Source of the DNA: Cynocephalus volans
Lineage: Eukaryota; Chordata; Mammalia; Dermoptera; Cynocephalidae
Assembly (NCBI RefSeq): GCF_027409185.1
Contig: NC_084468.1
Coordinates: forward strand, 48,795,001 to 48,859,000
Direction: 5' to 3'
Length of the DNA stretch: 64,000 nt
A program made the position numbers and the translations under genes. Shown one piece after another: positions 10,879-24,205 of the stretch (within the stretch, counting starts at the first letter, position 1; each line of letters opens with the position of its first letter). Under the pieces are notes generated by a model. The model worked only from the letters and a program-made list of their open reading frames with translations. It made no database searches and had not been told where the DNA came from.

Positions 10879-12949
10879 CCAAAGAAAAGTCTCTTTCCCC
10901 ACCTGTCAGAAGAAACCAAATGATTCTTGGTAATTGAATTAATTAGTCAAACCAGTACACTGACTCCTTTCTTTGCCTTTTGGTTTATCAAAGTGAGAAA
11001 CCCAAGTTAGCCCAAGGTCAGTCTCAACTTGTACTTCTTTGGAATCATGATTGTGTTTCCTGGCGGAAGCATTCATTCCTTTGTGTACTCACTTTCCAAA
11101 CACACTGAGGCTACTTCTAGTTGCTGTTAGTGTAATAATAAGAGGAGTTATTCCTGCATACCCTCCTTGTTTCCTAGACCCATGCATTCTATCTACAGGG
11201 GATATGACATTATTTATTGTCTACTGACTTCAGTCATATTCTGTATTCTGTAGAATAGCACCACAAATTCACAAGATGTCTTCACTTATTTAGTGGCATT
11301 ACTGAGCCTTTGGCAGCCAATTCACCACTTTGTCACTGCTGTCTAGGGAATATGGTAAGACCAAGGAACACGTTGAGTGAAGCCAATTGCTACTTTTCCT
11401 TTGTCGTAAAATGTGTCCCCTCAGCAAAGGTGATTTCTTAATTTTTTTCTTTTTCTTTCTTTCTTTCTTTTTTTTAAGGATACTAAGATGATTAATAAGG
11501 TATTTTGTTAGTCTCTGTATAGCAATACTGATAGAGTTTGAAGACGTAAAGGCAAATCTGTGTCTGGAAAATGAGTCTTTTCTCGTAAGAACAATCTTTG
11601 TGATAAAAGGGGCCTAAAATAATCATCTTTCACCTGGTGGATGACTGGCTCCCCAGGAAATCATCTGTTTCATGGAGAGCCAGTCATTCACCATACTGGG
11701 GGCTTAGGGTTCATTTCTGCTGTTGGCATTTTGGACACAGAAATCATTGTGACCAGATCAGTCTTTATTAAGGAAAATCTACCTTATTAAGCCCATGCAT
11801 GCCCTCCATCCCTGTCATTATGGACACTTGTCAGTGGGCCACTAAGCAAGCAATTGACTGGCTGAGAATAAAAGCCAATTTATGTCCCTGTAAGAGATAA
11901 TTTTGTTCACTTCATTGGTGAGAGCCTTTACTTTACTGGAGAACATTTATGTGGTCCATGAATATTTTTACACTCTGCCCATTCTGAGATGTTTATTCAC
12001 ACTCTTCTGTCCTAGACTTCCTTGCCACTCATATTCCAATCTTGTTACTTCCAATATCATGGCTAGCCTGTTATCTACTGACTATGAATGTGGCTTTTAC
12101 ATCAGGTTATTCACCTCTCCTTCTGGGTGTCCACCAAAAGCGGGAAAACAGATGTACTGACCAAGACTCCCCAACCCAATTTTTAAGATTCTACTTCTTT
12201 GTAATTAATGGTCTTAAATTCAGCATGAGATTTGAAGAAACTGTACTTTTAATTGGCATTGCTTCTCTATCACATGTACAATCAGGTTTTGTACCTGACC
12301 CACAGTCATGTATGCACACCCACTACATGAGAAAAGCAGCACAGAAGCTTTCTGCACCTTGAAAATGAATTGCAGAAATTGGGTTTATTTGTATATGTGT
12401 TTGAGTGTCAGTCAGATGCAACAAACTATTTCAGTTTTTTAAATCAACAATGTCAACATAGTGACTAAGTACCATGGCAAATTGATCTCCCAAAGCCTCT
12501 TTCCACTGCACTCTATCCCATGCCAGCTATGATAATTTTAGTAACTGTTGTGCCACTACCAGTGTCCCATTGCCTCCTATCAAAGAGGTTATCTGTGTGT
12601 TTGTCAAATATGTGAGACATTGATCCTGAAATCCAAATTTGAGGGTCTGGTTTTCCAGCAACATTCTTGGAAAAATTTTTGTATCAGCTGTGGTTCTGGC
12701 TAGAAATCATTGACATATTTAAAAAGATCATTAAAGAGAGTATAAAAAGGGGATTATTTACAAAGTGAGGGCAGGGTTAAAGGCAACAACAAGAAAGTAT
12801 AAAGCTTCCATGAGCTAGCAACAGTTACTATGGAATGGTTAGCAGCTACCAGGAACTATGTGTTACCATGTCTAGTCTTAAACAGGTTGGAAAAAAGAGA
12901 GAGCAATGTTATTGGACCACATTCAACCCATAATAGATCTTAGTGCCTC
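10879..12949. other. Unassigned intergenic DNA
   Basis: A (TTTC)n-like tract lies at about 11441-11475 and an imperfect hairpin at 11635-11693. The ORFs at 11903-12160 and 12042-12362 (85 and 106 codons, overlapping frames) show no recognisable domain; the region could be a decayed endogenous retroviral piece but I cannot support that. Confidence 0.4.
11635..11693. repeat. Imperfect inverted repeat, about 18-bp arms
   Basis: TGGTGGATGACTGGCTCCCC at the left pairs with the reverse complement of GGAGAGCCAGTCATTCACCA at the right with about two mismatches, separated by about 20 nt. Confidence 0.8.
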
Positions 12950-13012
12950 ATGCAATGTATGTCTCAGAGTAGGCACTCAATAAATGTCTTTGAATAAATG
13001 TATGAGTAGAAG
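12950..13012 (+). repeat. L2/MIR-like 3' tail
   Basis: The phrase 'gagtaggcactcaataaatgt' is the typical tail shared by MIR and L2 elements. The rest of the element is not recognisable. Confidence 0.5.
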
Positions 13013-13899
13013 AAGAGTGGATCAGAACCCAGAACCCTTTTATTTATTTATTTTTTCATTTTTAGGGTGCACAGTAATATCCTTTGCATTAATCTACTTC
13101 CAATTCTCCTGAAAACTATCAATTTAAGTTAAGAAACTTGAACTAGTATCAGACAAAACCTTCTATTTGCCACTAATGGTTAATAAGTGATATAAGAACT
13201 ATGTTCCACATTGGGTGATAAATTCTTCTAGTCAAGTTGTATCTCTGGTGGTGCCCATTCAGGCAGTTTCAAGACAGATAGAAATCTCTCAAGCCTATAA
13301 ATGTCATTCTGACCCCTGAACAACAAGTTTACTTCCTGCATTATGAGGTTTGATTAAAAAATTATTGACTGAGCTGGTTTCTTGCAAGTGCTTTTGAAGC
13401 TCATAAAATAATCCAATCACTTTAAAATCTAATTTTGATGTTTATCCCAATGATAACCTGTGAATAAGAGTAATTAAGATAATTTTTGCCAACACCCTTT
13501 GAGTTACTTATCCAAATTAATTTCATTTGCCATCCTGCTTTCTGTCCTGCTACCTCCTGCATTTAAATCCAACTTTTTTCCTAAAATCCACAGGCAGCTT
13601 TTTCTTTCCCAGTAAATACTGTCCAACATTTTTGAAAACAGCGATTCTGGTATTTTCAGTTTCTCCATCTAATTTTCTCCTGCCAAATCTTGAATAGCAA
13701 TAATATGTTTATAAGCTTTTCTGCAGGAGCCTACAGTACCTTATAATGCGATTCTGTGGACAGAGCCCTGGTTGGAACCCAATTCTTGAGTTAGGAACTG
13801 AGTTAGGAATTTATGTATTAAATAAGATAAGGCTGTATATCACTATATGTAAGAAAGTATTTAGTGTTATTTTTTGTAATTGGTTGGCTATTATATGAT
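13013..13899. other. Unassigned intergenic DNA
   Basis: No gene or repeat I can support. Confidence 0.4.
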
Positions 13900-14055
13900 C
13901 CTTTCATCTTCTCTACAATCTTATTATCAAGTCCATTTAACAGATAAAGACATTTTTGGAAAAAATAATTAATCTACTCGAAGATATGGCTAGGCAGTTG
14001 TGGCAGAGTTAGATTGAGAATTACAGCTGTCTGCCTTCAGAGCCTGCTAAAATTT
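13900..14055 (-). repeat. MIR SINE relic
   Basis: On the plus strand the antisense MIR order appears: 'ccatttaacagataaaga', a degenerate 'gatatggctaggcagt', and 'tgtctgccttcagagcc'. Weak but ordered match. Confidence 0.65.
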
Positions 14056-14149
14056 ACAACATCACCTGCTGCTTAAGAGCAATTCAATAGAGTAGGCAGT
14101 TTGGACCCTCCTCAAACCACATGCTGCTTTCTCTGCCTTGAACTCTCTC

Positions 14150-14405
14150 TGCTCAGATAACTAGATAACTCTTACTCACCCTTTGGGATTCTGCTTTGAC
14201 ATCAATTATGCAGAGATCCCTTCCTTGCTGCACTGTCATTTCTCCTTGGTGCAATTTATTTCACTCATAATTTCTAGTTTAATATCTGTCTTCCTCATGA
14301 GATGATAAACTCTGTTAGAGCACGGGTGTATTTGACATGTTTACCACCCAGTCTCCAGCACAAAGTACAGTTCCTGACTGTACTTTGTACATGTTTCTTG
14401 ATACA
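14150..14405 (+). repeat. L2 LINE 3' end
   Basis: L2-like 3' region in sense: 'cagagatcccttcc', 'taatatctgtcttcc', 'gatgataaactctgttagagcacgg' and 'ccagtctccagcacaaagtacagt'. The tail includes a perfect 11-bp inverted repeat at 14360-14370 / 14378-14388. Confidence 0.65.
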
Positions 14406-16041
14406 TAGATGAGAAAGAACACACATATCACTGTGTTTGTCTTACAAAGGGCCTAGAAGACAGAGAAACAGCCCTACAAGCCTTAAACTCAGTAAATCCC
14501 AAGAACAATTCAGATATAAGAGTTTGTAAAGGAAGTGCCCCTCTCCTTTCTCTTCAAATATTCTGAAAATTTATGCAAGAGATAATAACACAATGCCTGT
14601 TTTAGAGGCTATTAAGACTCCATGAAATGCTACAAAAACACATACACATACATAACACACAATACCCTTCTACTATGCTATAAAAAATAGATGCATTTGA
14701 TTAAAATAAGAATTATTACTCCAAAAGTCAATAGTGTAGGTAATATTTTCCATTTTAATTGGGATTCTTATTGTTCACAGCATATGTTTATACAAACATT
14801 GAACCTATGTTTTGCATCTCCCACTTTAGAGACCATAGTTTACTTATTAGCTCAAACCTGCTTAAAATTCACCTTAATAAGATTTTAATGCAAGTATAAA
14901 TCTCAAATAAGAAATAAAATGGTTTTTATTTAAGCATATCAAATAATTTATTCACATTAGAATGATTAAACATCATATATTAATGCTGGATGCCTACTAC
15001 TATGGAAAAACCCCTAGATACTGGCCCTGCAAAATTCAGTCCAATAACCTCCAGTCAATTAGTTCTTATACCTTGCCGAATATCAGAATTGTATGGGGGA
15101 GCAGTGAAGGATAGTCCCCAAACAGCATCTCATTCCTTGAGATTCTTAGTATGTTTAGGTTGGGGTCCTGAAATCTGGATTTTTGAAGAATTTTTCAGTG
15201 ATTAAGATTTTCATATAGGTTTGATAATCAACAAACTCATATGTAATGAGAGAGCAAATCTGACTGCTCCATACATGTCACTTCTTAATGATATGTTAGT
15301 AACTTGGGGAGATGAATTAATTATTTCAGACAGTAGTTACTCAAACTTTCACCATTCTTTGCCCACCCAAATTACAGGGGCAGGGAAGTTTTATTCATTC
15401 TCTATTTAAATAAAATGGGATGTAAGAATAGGCAGTAATCTTGAGGCTGAAATAAATATAATGGCACTTAGGTGCAATTATTTTATGTACTTATTTCTGC
15501 ACTAGAGACTATATTTCAAAGTATAGTAGGAGGCCACATAAAACTCAATTTGCCTCTTTTATACATCTCTCCTCAACATGTGCTTTTCTTTTAAAAGCAG
15601 AATAAAGATTCATGACCAGAAAATTGAGCTAAAAATGTATATTACGTGTATGCAATTTTCAAATCTTAATTTTACTACTTTTTAACTTAAATCCCAAATT
15701 ATTTTCAAAAGCCTCCATTACGCCTGTATTATGTAATGTTTCATTTAACGGGCCAAGTTTTGGAAGAAAATGTAGGAGAACTTTACTTAGAGCTATTATG
15801 CAAAAATATCAGGACTACCTTAGCCAAACTTCACAGAATTGATGTACAAAGAGATGGAGGTGGGGTGGGAGTGAGCTTTTATTTCATATGAATGCCTTTT
15901 TTCTTTTGAAATGCTATATTTAACTATGAAACCATTTTCCAAGTCCCAACTGCATTTATGTAAGCTACAAACTCAATAAATGTTTTTCTACAGCAATCTT
16001 CTAAGTGTCTGGTAGAAGTGTTGACAGTGACAGTAAAGGCA
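14406..16041. other. Unassigned AT-rich intergenic DNA
   Basis: Short ORFs at 14691-14888, 14990-15205 and 15221-15409 lack domains and overlap no recognisable repeat. Nothing else supported. Confidence 0.45.
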
Positions 16042-16437
16042 GCTTAGAGTGGTGTTTCCACAATAGAGTGACATTACAATCATAGCCAACTTGAATGAAG
16101 CAACATGTAGATCCCATATTATATTTGACTTGAGGACAGAGGATTCTTTTCTGTTGAACAAGAATTACAAAATCTGATTGAGTGCCAAGATGGGTAATTG
16201 CTAAATATCTCCATGTATCAATTTTTCTCTCCTAAAAATCTACAATTGATAGGTTTGATCTAGTTTGGGAGATGGGGGAGGTGGCACTCAATCAGATTTT
16301 GTAATTCTTGTTCAGCAGAAAATGATCTTCTGTCTTCAAGCAGAATCTTCTGTCCTATAATATGTGATCTACGTGTTACTTCACCCAGATTGGCCATGAC
16401 TGTTATGTCACTCTATTAAGGAAATACCACTCGAAGC
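16042..16437. mobile_element. Long inverted repeat (fold-back element), 155-bp arms
   Basis: The left arm 16042-16196 pairs with the right arm 16283-16437 around an 86-nt loop. The outer tips are GCTTAGAGTGGTGTTTCC and its near-complement at the other end. The inner 32 bp of each arm (TGAACAAGAATTACAAAATC and on to GAGTGCC) are identical. The right arm holds a small internal duplication of a GACAGAAGATT unit. No coding potential. It looks like a palindromic non-autonomous DNA transposon or fold-back MITE, but I cannot name the family. It directly abuts the broken 5' end of a Tigger1. Confidence 0.9.
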
Positions 16438-16444
16438 AACCTTT

Positions 16445-18597
16445 TCCATCACTGTAATTTTTGGGCGGCACCATGAACCATGCTCATATAAGGTGGCAAA
16501 CTTAATTGATAAATATTGTGTGTGTTCTGACTGCTCCACCTATCTAGTTGTTCCCAATCTCTCCCCCTCTCCTTGGGCTTCTCTGTACCCTGAGATGCAA
16601 CACTATTGAAATTATTAACCCTACAATGGCCTGTAAGTGTTCAAGTGAAAGGAAGAATCACACATCTCTCACATTAAATCAAGGGCTAGAAATGATTAAG
16701 CTTAGTGAGGAGGGCATGTCAGAAGTTGAGATCGGCTGAAAGTTACCTCCTGCACCAAACATCCAAGTTGTGAATGCAAAGGAAAAGTTCTTGAAGGAAA
16801 AGTGTTACCCCACCAGTGAATACACAAATGATAAGAAAGCAAGACAGCCTTATTGTTAATATAGAGAAAGTTTTAGTGGTCTGGATAGAACATCAAACCA
16901 GCCACAACACTGCCTTAAGCCAATGCCTAATCCAGATCAAGGCCCTAACTCTCTTCAATTTTGTGAAATCTGAGAGAGGTGAGTAAGCTGCAGAAAAGAA
17001 TTTTGAAGCTAGCAGAGGTTGGTTCATGAGATTTAAAAAAGAAGCTGTTTCCATAACATAAAAATACAAGGTAAAGCAGCAAGTGCTGAGGTATGATCTG
17101 TAGCAAGTTATCCAGAAGATCTAGCTGAAATAGTTGGTGAAGGTGACTACACTAAACTACAAATTTTTAAGTAGCTAAAGCAGCCTTATTCTGGAAGACG
17201 ATATCGTCTAGAACTTCATATCAAGAGAGAGAAGCTAGTGCCTAGTTTCAAAGAACAGGCTGTCTGTCTTGTTAGGGGCTAATGTGTCTAGTAACTCTAA
17301 GTTGAAACCAATGCACATTTACTATTCTGAAAATCCGTGGGCCCTCAGGAATTATGCAAAATCTACTCTCTCTGTGTTCTATAAATAGAATGACAAAGCC
17401 TGGATGTTTATATCTGTTTATAGCATGGTTTACTGTATATTTTTAGTCCACGGTTGAGACCTACTTTTCAGGGAAAAAAAAGACTCTTTTTAAAATATTG
17501 CTGCTCATTGACAATGCACCTGGTAACCCAAGAGCTCTGATAGATATGTACAAGGAGATGAATGCTGTTTTCATGCTGCTAACACAACATCCATTCTGCA
17601 GCCCAGGGATCAAGGATTAATTTTGACTTTCAAATCTTATTATTTAAGAAATACATTTTGTAAGGCTACAGATGCAACAGATAATGACTACTCTGACAGA
17701 TCTAGGCAAAGTAAATCGAAAACTTCCGGAAGTAAACCACCATTATAGATGCCATAAAGAATATTTGTGATTCATGGAAGGAAGTCAAAATAGAAACATT
17801 AGCAGGAGTTTGGAAGAACTTGATTTCAACCCTTATCAATGGCTTTGGGGGGGCGGGTTCAAGACCTCAGAGGTGAAAGTAATTGCAGATGTGGTGAAAA
17901 TAGCAAGACAATTAGAAATGGAGACTGAAGCTATGACTAAATAGCTGTAATTTCATAATAAAACTAATGAATGAGGAGTTGCTTCTTATGGATGAGCAAA
18001 GAAAGTGGTTTCTTGAGATGGAATCTACTGCTGATAAAGATGCTGTGAATATTTATTGAAATGACAACAAACGATTTAGATTATTCCATAAACTTAGTTT
18101 GCTAAAGCAGTAGCAGCATTTGAGAGGACTGACTTCAATTTAGAAAAAGGTTCTGCTCTGGGTAAAATACCATCAAACAGCATCACATGCTACAGGGAAA
18201 TCTTTCATGAAAGGAAGAATCAACCCATGTGGCAAACTTTATTGTTGTCTCTTTTTAAGAAATTGCCCCATCCATCCCAACCTTCAGCAACCACCACCCT
18301 GATCAGCCAGCAGCCATCAATACGGAGGCAAGATTCTCCAGTAGCAAAAAGATTATGATTCGCTGAAGGCTCAGATGATTGTTAGCATTTTTTAATAATA
18401 AAATATTCTTAAATTAAGGCATATACATTGTTTTTTAGAGGTAATGCTATTGCACAATTAATGGACTACAGTATAGTGTAAATATAACTTTTATATGCAC
18501 TAGGAAACCCCCAAATTCACGTGGCTGGCTTTATTGCAATATTTGCTTTTTGTGGTGGTCTGGAGCTGAATCCACAATGTCTCTCTTGTATGCCTGT
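16445..18597 (+). mobile_element. Tigger1 (pogo-type) DNA transposon, 5' truncated
   Basis: Tigger1 moves by a DDE/D transposase of the pogo class. The sequence follows the Tigger1 consensus from the 'ttgggcggcacc' region of its 5' UTR to the 3' terminal inverted repeat ('ggctttattgcaatatttgc' to 'tatgcctg'). The transposase frame survives only in pieces: 16548-16739 encodes the N-terminal helix-turn-helix start (motif RKNHTSLTLNQ, then KLSEEGMSEVEIG), and later stretches resemble LLLIDNAPG, the catalytic-domain segment, with frameshifts and stops between. The first 200-odd bases with the 5' inverted repeat are absent and replaced by the fold-back element. Cannot transpose. Confidence 0.92.
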
Positions 18598-19589
18598 ATT
18601 GAGAACACCTACTTTTGCTTGAAAATAGGGTTTGAGAAAAAGCTGGGAGACTGTATCATCTATTTCCACATTTGTGAAGGAATCAAGATTTATTATCTCT
18701 TGAATGTCAAGATTTATCTCTCAAATGTCAAATGTCTCAGGTAGAACTCTACTTTGGTAGAATGAAATTTATTATTCTTTTTTATGAAAGCTGTCACTGA
18801 ATTTCAGAGTGCTTCCAGTTCAAGTTTAAAGTTGGGGGGAGTAACTTAACCCTTATTATCCTCAATTTCTCTGCATTGCAGAATGGTAAATGTTAATAAT
18901 ATTCTTCGTAGGGTCAAATTTCCTAGGCAACTCTTTCTCCCTTTGTCTCTCTCAGTGATTAAAAACTCAGCTGCAAAGAGGTTTTATTAGAAGTCATAGC
19001 TACTAAACACACACACAGACACACACAAGTTCTGAATTTTTACAGAATTTATGGGTTTTGTAAGGAAGACTTTGAAGGATGAGAGGCTATGTATTGAAAT
19101 ATGCATTTATGTTGTTCTAGCTGGAAGAAATAGAAGATGAGAATTTATGTTCATGTCAAAATCACAAAAAAGTAAAAAGTAAAGAAGTTGCTCTGAAGAG
19201 GAACAATCCAGAGGAGTATGTTACAATGGTGCAGCGGGGAAGAGGGCTGAGTTTTGAAGCCAGAATCTGGATAAGGTAGAGGAATAATATTTCTAAGAGT
19301 GAGTGATAAGCAAATATCATCGGTCTTAATGGAGACATCTAATTGAAAAGCATATGTATTTGGAAATAAGTTTGAAATAAAAAGTACATATAAGAGTCAG
19401 AAATAATTAATTCTAGTGAAAATCTTACAGAGCTATAACAAAACTTATGCAAATAAATAGCACATTAGCCTCTCAAACTTTTGGAAATGTTTCCCCTTTC
19501 CACCAATTTTCTAGACAACTAAAAACATAAATAAATGAAAATAAAATTCAAATGAATCAGCATAAAATTTTATCATCTTTGAAATAATT
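18598..19589. other. Unassigned intergenic DNA
   Basis: A short CA-rich patch lies near 19006-19026. The 64-codon ORF at 18550-18744 overlaps the Tigger1 end and is not a gene. Confidence 0.45.
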
Positions 19590-19860
19590 AGCCATTCATT
19601 TTTTTCTTCATTAAATTTTATATATAATTTTTAATGGCTGTAAAGATTTTCATCCTATGAATGTGCTATTAATTTAACAAATTCTGTCCGGCAGTATTAG
19701 GCTTCCTGGTGTTTTACATTTATAAACAATACAGTGATAAACATCCTTCATTATTTCCTCAGTTTGTATTCCTACAAAGGGTGATGCACTCATTTAAGAC
19801 TTTTTATATTTGCTACCAGAAAATTTGTAAGGAGACACTTGTTCTGAAAATGCAGTTGAC
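19590..19860 (-). mobile_element. Old L1 fragment
   Basis: Antisense phrases such as 'ttttaatggctgtaaagatttt' and 'aacaatacagtgataaacatcctt' resemble the L1 3' region in which successive degenerate copies read 'atggctgaatagtattcc' and 'aatgctgcaataaaca'. Very degenerate. Confidence 0.5.
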
Positions 19861-21559
19861 AAGGACAAACAAGTCTGAAAACAACTGATCTACTATGAGC
19901 CTATCAGTATGTACAAGATGTCCTGTTTTCAATGGTTAATTAGCCTTTCAAAACACCAATTTTGGAGAATTACTGACAGATTAGAAGAAAGAGAACTGAG
20001 AAAGAAGTGTAAAAAAATTCCTTTGCAAAGAGTGACAAAGTTAAAATAATAATAGTAATATAATAGTAGCAGTAATAACAGAAAATCTGTCAAAGAAAAA
20101 GATTAGGGCAGAACAAAATGACAGAAATTTAATACATGTGTGTGATTGTCTTAAACAGTTTTTTTTTTTGTATAATTTACAAAAGATATTCTTAAGTAGT
20201 CAAGAAAATTTGCCACATAATTTTTATTACTGATCTGAGAAGCTAAAAGGTGAATTTGCAGAATGAACAGAATAATTGAAAAGATTTAGAGGCAACTGAA
20301 GGAGACAGAAAGATGATAAACAATAACAATAAAGCAATTGGCTAAATAAAGTTGCAGATATTGAAAAGGGGATCATTGGAAAGTGGTAAGTGCCTTATCA
20401 AGTATAATTAAACAAAGTTACATTTCCCCTAGGACTATGCATCAGGATATTTATAGATTCAAAGCAAGTCCAAACAAAGCCAAGAGATACAGAAAAGCCT
20501 ACAGAAATTATGAACAGGAAATGCAAGAAGGTTATACGAGTTTGTGCAAAGGAGGCTAATAGATAATAGCAATGATGCGCAAAGGAAAAAAGTAAGTTAG
20601 CACATTTTGGACATGAAACACAGAATGCTCCTGAATCTGGAACAATTCTGACCAGTGAAGCAAGTTGAGATGGAGAAAGTCAGTTGAATAACCTCATCGT
20701 TCTGGACTTCACCAAGAATATTCTGCAGAACAATTATCTAGTTGTTTTACAGTACTGACTAAACTGTTAAATGTCGAGCAACTTCTTTTGGACTTCTTGT
20801 GTTGCCTATGGCCCAACACTTGGTTTAGGAGAGTTTTAGGCAAGAATGATAAACAGACAGCAGGGTCTCTGAGCTACTCACTTCCCACCGTTCTCTTCAG
20901 TGGTGATCTGCCTCCTGGTATTTCTAGGGCTCTGCTAACTTAGTGTCAGCTGTTAGACACTAATGATATCTTTCTCATCTTCATCGCGGGAGAGGAATAG
21001 AGAACATGAAAGCAGAAAAAAAAGAAAAAAGAAAAAAAAAGAAACATCCAAACTTTAACAAAGACTGTTTTTAGGGTTTTGATCAAATATATCCTTGTAC
21101 CTACGTCTTGAGGCTTTTGTTGGGTAATTAACTTACATGAATCAAATTCTTTCCTTTCTATCCTCTATCATACCTACATTTTAATAAATTACAATCCCTG
21201 AAAATATAACATCGAGGGATATGGAAATATAAGAAGCTATATAACTATAGTCGTGGCATAACAGCTAATTTAAATTAATTTCATCCTTGTCCTTATGTGT
21301 AAGTATATGCAGTTTTAACTTGAGCGTAATCATAATGTAGATCACTAACGCTGTTTCTTTCACATGCTTTGTAGTAATCACGGTAAAATTCTGTAAAATG
21401 TGAAAATGATTGCTCTTTAATGGTTGCTCAATATTTTATTGAGTATTATGAAATACTCAAAATAATTAATTTGGGGGAAGTAAAGTTAAAAGTACATGGA
21501 GATACCTCTATATTCCAACTAGAATAACATTAAGGACATTGACAATACTAAGCTTTATA
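19861..21559. other. Unassigned AT-rich intergenic DNA
   Basis: Contains an (AAT)n-like patch at 20045-20080 and A-rich (AAAAG)n at 21017-21042. No gene visible. Confidence 0.45.
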
Positions 21560-21972
21560 TACTGAGGAATAATTGTAATGTTTACACGTTGCTAAAGGGA
21601 ATGCAAAATGCCAGAGGCATGTTAAAAAAAACCCCCCAAAACAAGTAGATTATAGAATTTATAGTATACTTTACTAGAAGACCCAGGAATCCTACCTCCA
21701 GGTATTTGCCCATGAAAAATAATCACATGTCTATACAAAATCTTTTATATTTGTAAACGTATAACAAAGACTGAAAACATCCCAAATGCCCATCAATAGA
21801 AAAGTGGGTGAACAAATTTTGATGTAGCTGTACAACAGAAGGCTACTCAGCAATAAAAAGGAACAAACTACTGATAAATGCAACGACATGGATGAATCTC
21901 TAAAGCATTATGGCAAGCAAAAATAGTCGAACAGAAAACTATGTAATATCCCATTTATATGGAATTTATAAT
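21560..21972 (+). mobile_element. Old L1 fragment (ORF2 3' end)
   Basis: Sense L1 phrases: 'acccaggaatcctacc', 'cccaaatgcccatcaatag', 'gaatggctactcagcaataaaaagg'-like and 'acgacatggatgaatct'. Highly diverged (L1M-type). The frame is broken throughout. Confidence 0.8.
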
Positions 21973-22689
21973 TTGCATTGCTATTTTATTTCAAATCTCA
22001 ACTGTTAGATGCTAAAAAATATAAATGCAGTTATTTTAGTGTATTGACCGTATGTCCTACCATGTTGGTATGCACATTTATAACTTTAATGTTGCTTTGG
22101 GTTGCTTTGTTCCCCACAGATTTGTCACCCCACTTCCCCTGGGTGATGGAGATGAAAAGATTACTCAAAACCCATCTCTTCTGAGCAGTGAGAGGCCCCG
22201 AAGTGGTAAATCTCCTGGAACCCTCAAGAGAGAGGGATCCCTTCCTTGGGAAATTAACACTAAATTGGGGTTCTCTTCCTGCATTTATTTTTTAGACAAG
22301 GAAGTTACAGGAAGAGACAAAGGTGGGGTTATAGTTTAACAGTATAGGCTGGTAACTTTCAGTGAAACAAGCCAGATGACATTCCACTAAGGCAATTAAG
22401 TGGTCCTATCAACAACAGTTTGATTTTAACAAACATTCCTTTTTAACTGCAATTTCTCAGTATCTTTACATAACAATCAGTGACTAGTCTGTCTTTGAGC
22501 CAGCAACCTGCTATGCCACAATCCTTATCCTGCAACAGAGACTTATTCCCTGAGGGAAATTTCCAGTCCTCCGAAGGTCAATATTTGAAACTGCAAGGCT
22601 TTGGAAAACCAGGCCCCGTGAAGTACATATCTTTTTTAGTATATTCCACACTTTAAGTGTTGTTTTGTACATTCCTTTGGATGTCTAAC
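21973..22689. other. Unassigned, possible LTR-like segment
   Basis: The 22080-22620 part is less AT-rich than its flanks and has no domain in its overlapping ORFs (21978-22184, 22052-22339). It might be an LTR but no diagnostic ends are visible. Confidence 0.35.
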
Positions 22690-23905
22690 ACAGTCATGCT
22701 TATGTCATCTGAGAATAAGGAAAGCTTGACTTTGTTTCTCATCTGGAGGAACCTGGAATTTTTTTTGGGGGGAGGGGTGTTTTAAAATTACAAATTTAAT
22801 TTCTGTGATACATATAGATCATATGCCATATAAAGTTCTGTTTAATACATATAGGTTGAGCATTGACAATTTTTATCTTTAAAGGGTTTTTTTCATTACA
22901 TTGAAATGATCAACTTCATTGACATACAGTTGTTTGTAATACTCCCTCATATTCTTTTTACTGTCTATGGTATCTGCAGTGATGTCCCCCCTTTCATTCT
23001 GAATATTGATAACTTGCATGTTTTGTTTGTTTGTTTGTTTTCTTGTGTTAACCTAAGGTAAGTGATTATCCCTTATTATTTTCCAATTTTAAAGAGCCAT
23101 TGTTCGGCTTCATTAATTGTCTCTATTGTTCGTATATTTTTTATTTTGGGGGTTCTGATTTATCTTTCTTATATATTTTTTATACTTTAGATTTAATTTT
23201 TTCTAGTTTCTTAAGAAGGAAGATAAAATTTTTCTATGAGAACTTTCTTCCTTTTTAATATACATATTATGTGCTATTAATTTTCCTCTAAACAATGGTA
23301 TACCTGCATCCTCACATTTTTATATGTTATATTTTCATATTTCTTCAGTGCAAAATGTTTGTATTTTCTCTTGTGATTTTTTATTATATTTATGGATTAT
23401 TTATATGTATGCTTCCCCTTTTCAAATATTTGGAGATTTTCCAGGTATCTTTTTCGTTGATGATTTCTTGTTTAAGTTATCAATTAAAAAACAAAATGTG
23501 TATAATTTTATTCCTTTTAAATTTATAGGGACTTTTTTTCGTGGAATAGATGATCAATCTTGGGGAATGTTTCATGCATACTTGGAAAAAAATTGTATTC
23601 AGCTGTTGTTGGGTGGAATGTTCTACAAATGCCAAATGTCAAATTAGGCCAATTTAAAAAGTTTTATTCTTAAAGTCTTCTATGTCCTTAATGAATTTTT
23701 GAGAGATGGGGGCCACTTGTTTTATTAATTACAGAGAGAGGAATGTGGAAGTCCTCAGCTTTAATTGTGTATTTGTTTAATTCTCTTTTAACTTCTCTCA
23801 GTATTTGTTGTATGCATTTTGAATTTCTGTTACTAAATGTATAGACATTTAGGATTGTTATGACTTTTTCATAAATTGTGTCTTTTTATCCCTATATATC
23901 CCAGT
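22690..23905 (-). mobile_element. Old antisense L1, ORF2 5' half
   Basis: Plus-strand text shows the antisense of L1 ORF2 from the region before the reverse transcriptase to the endonuclease: 'cctttcattctgaatattgata', 'ttaaagagccattgttcggctt', 'tagatgatcaatcttggggaatg' and 'ttattaattacagagagaggaatgtggaagtcc'. All frames broken; the ORFs 23295-23528 and 23324-23647 are shadows. Confidence 0.8.
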
Positions 23906-24205
23906 GCACTCAGAAGGCTCAGACCCAGCTCTTCTTTCTTTCTCCACTCAATTCACCTGGATACAAATTGACTGTGTTCATCCCCCTTCAGTGTTAAAAA
24001 GAAGAGAAATTCTTTTGATGGAAAAATTCAGGTAAAGAGGCCAGGCTCCCCCACCACAGGTGATCACACTTGGGCTGGGCATGGAAAAGAGGGAACTTAC
24101 CTGGGGCTGGCCCTCTGCCTAGGGACTCCAGGAAGTGGCAGTCACAGTTTCTTGTGGTGTTTTCTCATCCCCTTGTTGCCAGTTCCTATATATGTATACA
24201 CATAT

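Noticed and set aside
12042..12362. 106-codon ORF overlapping another at 11903-12160
   Set aside because: Two overlapping frames without domains; at most part of a decayed repeat.
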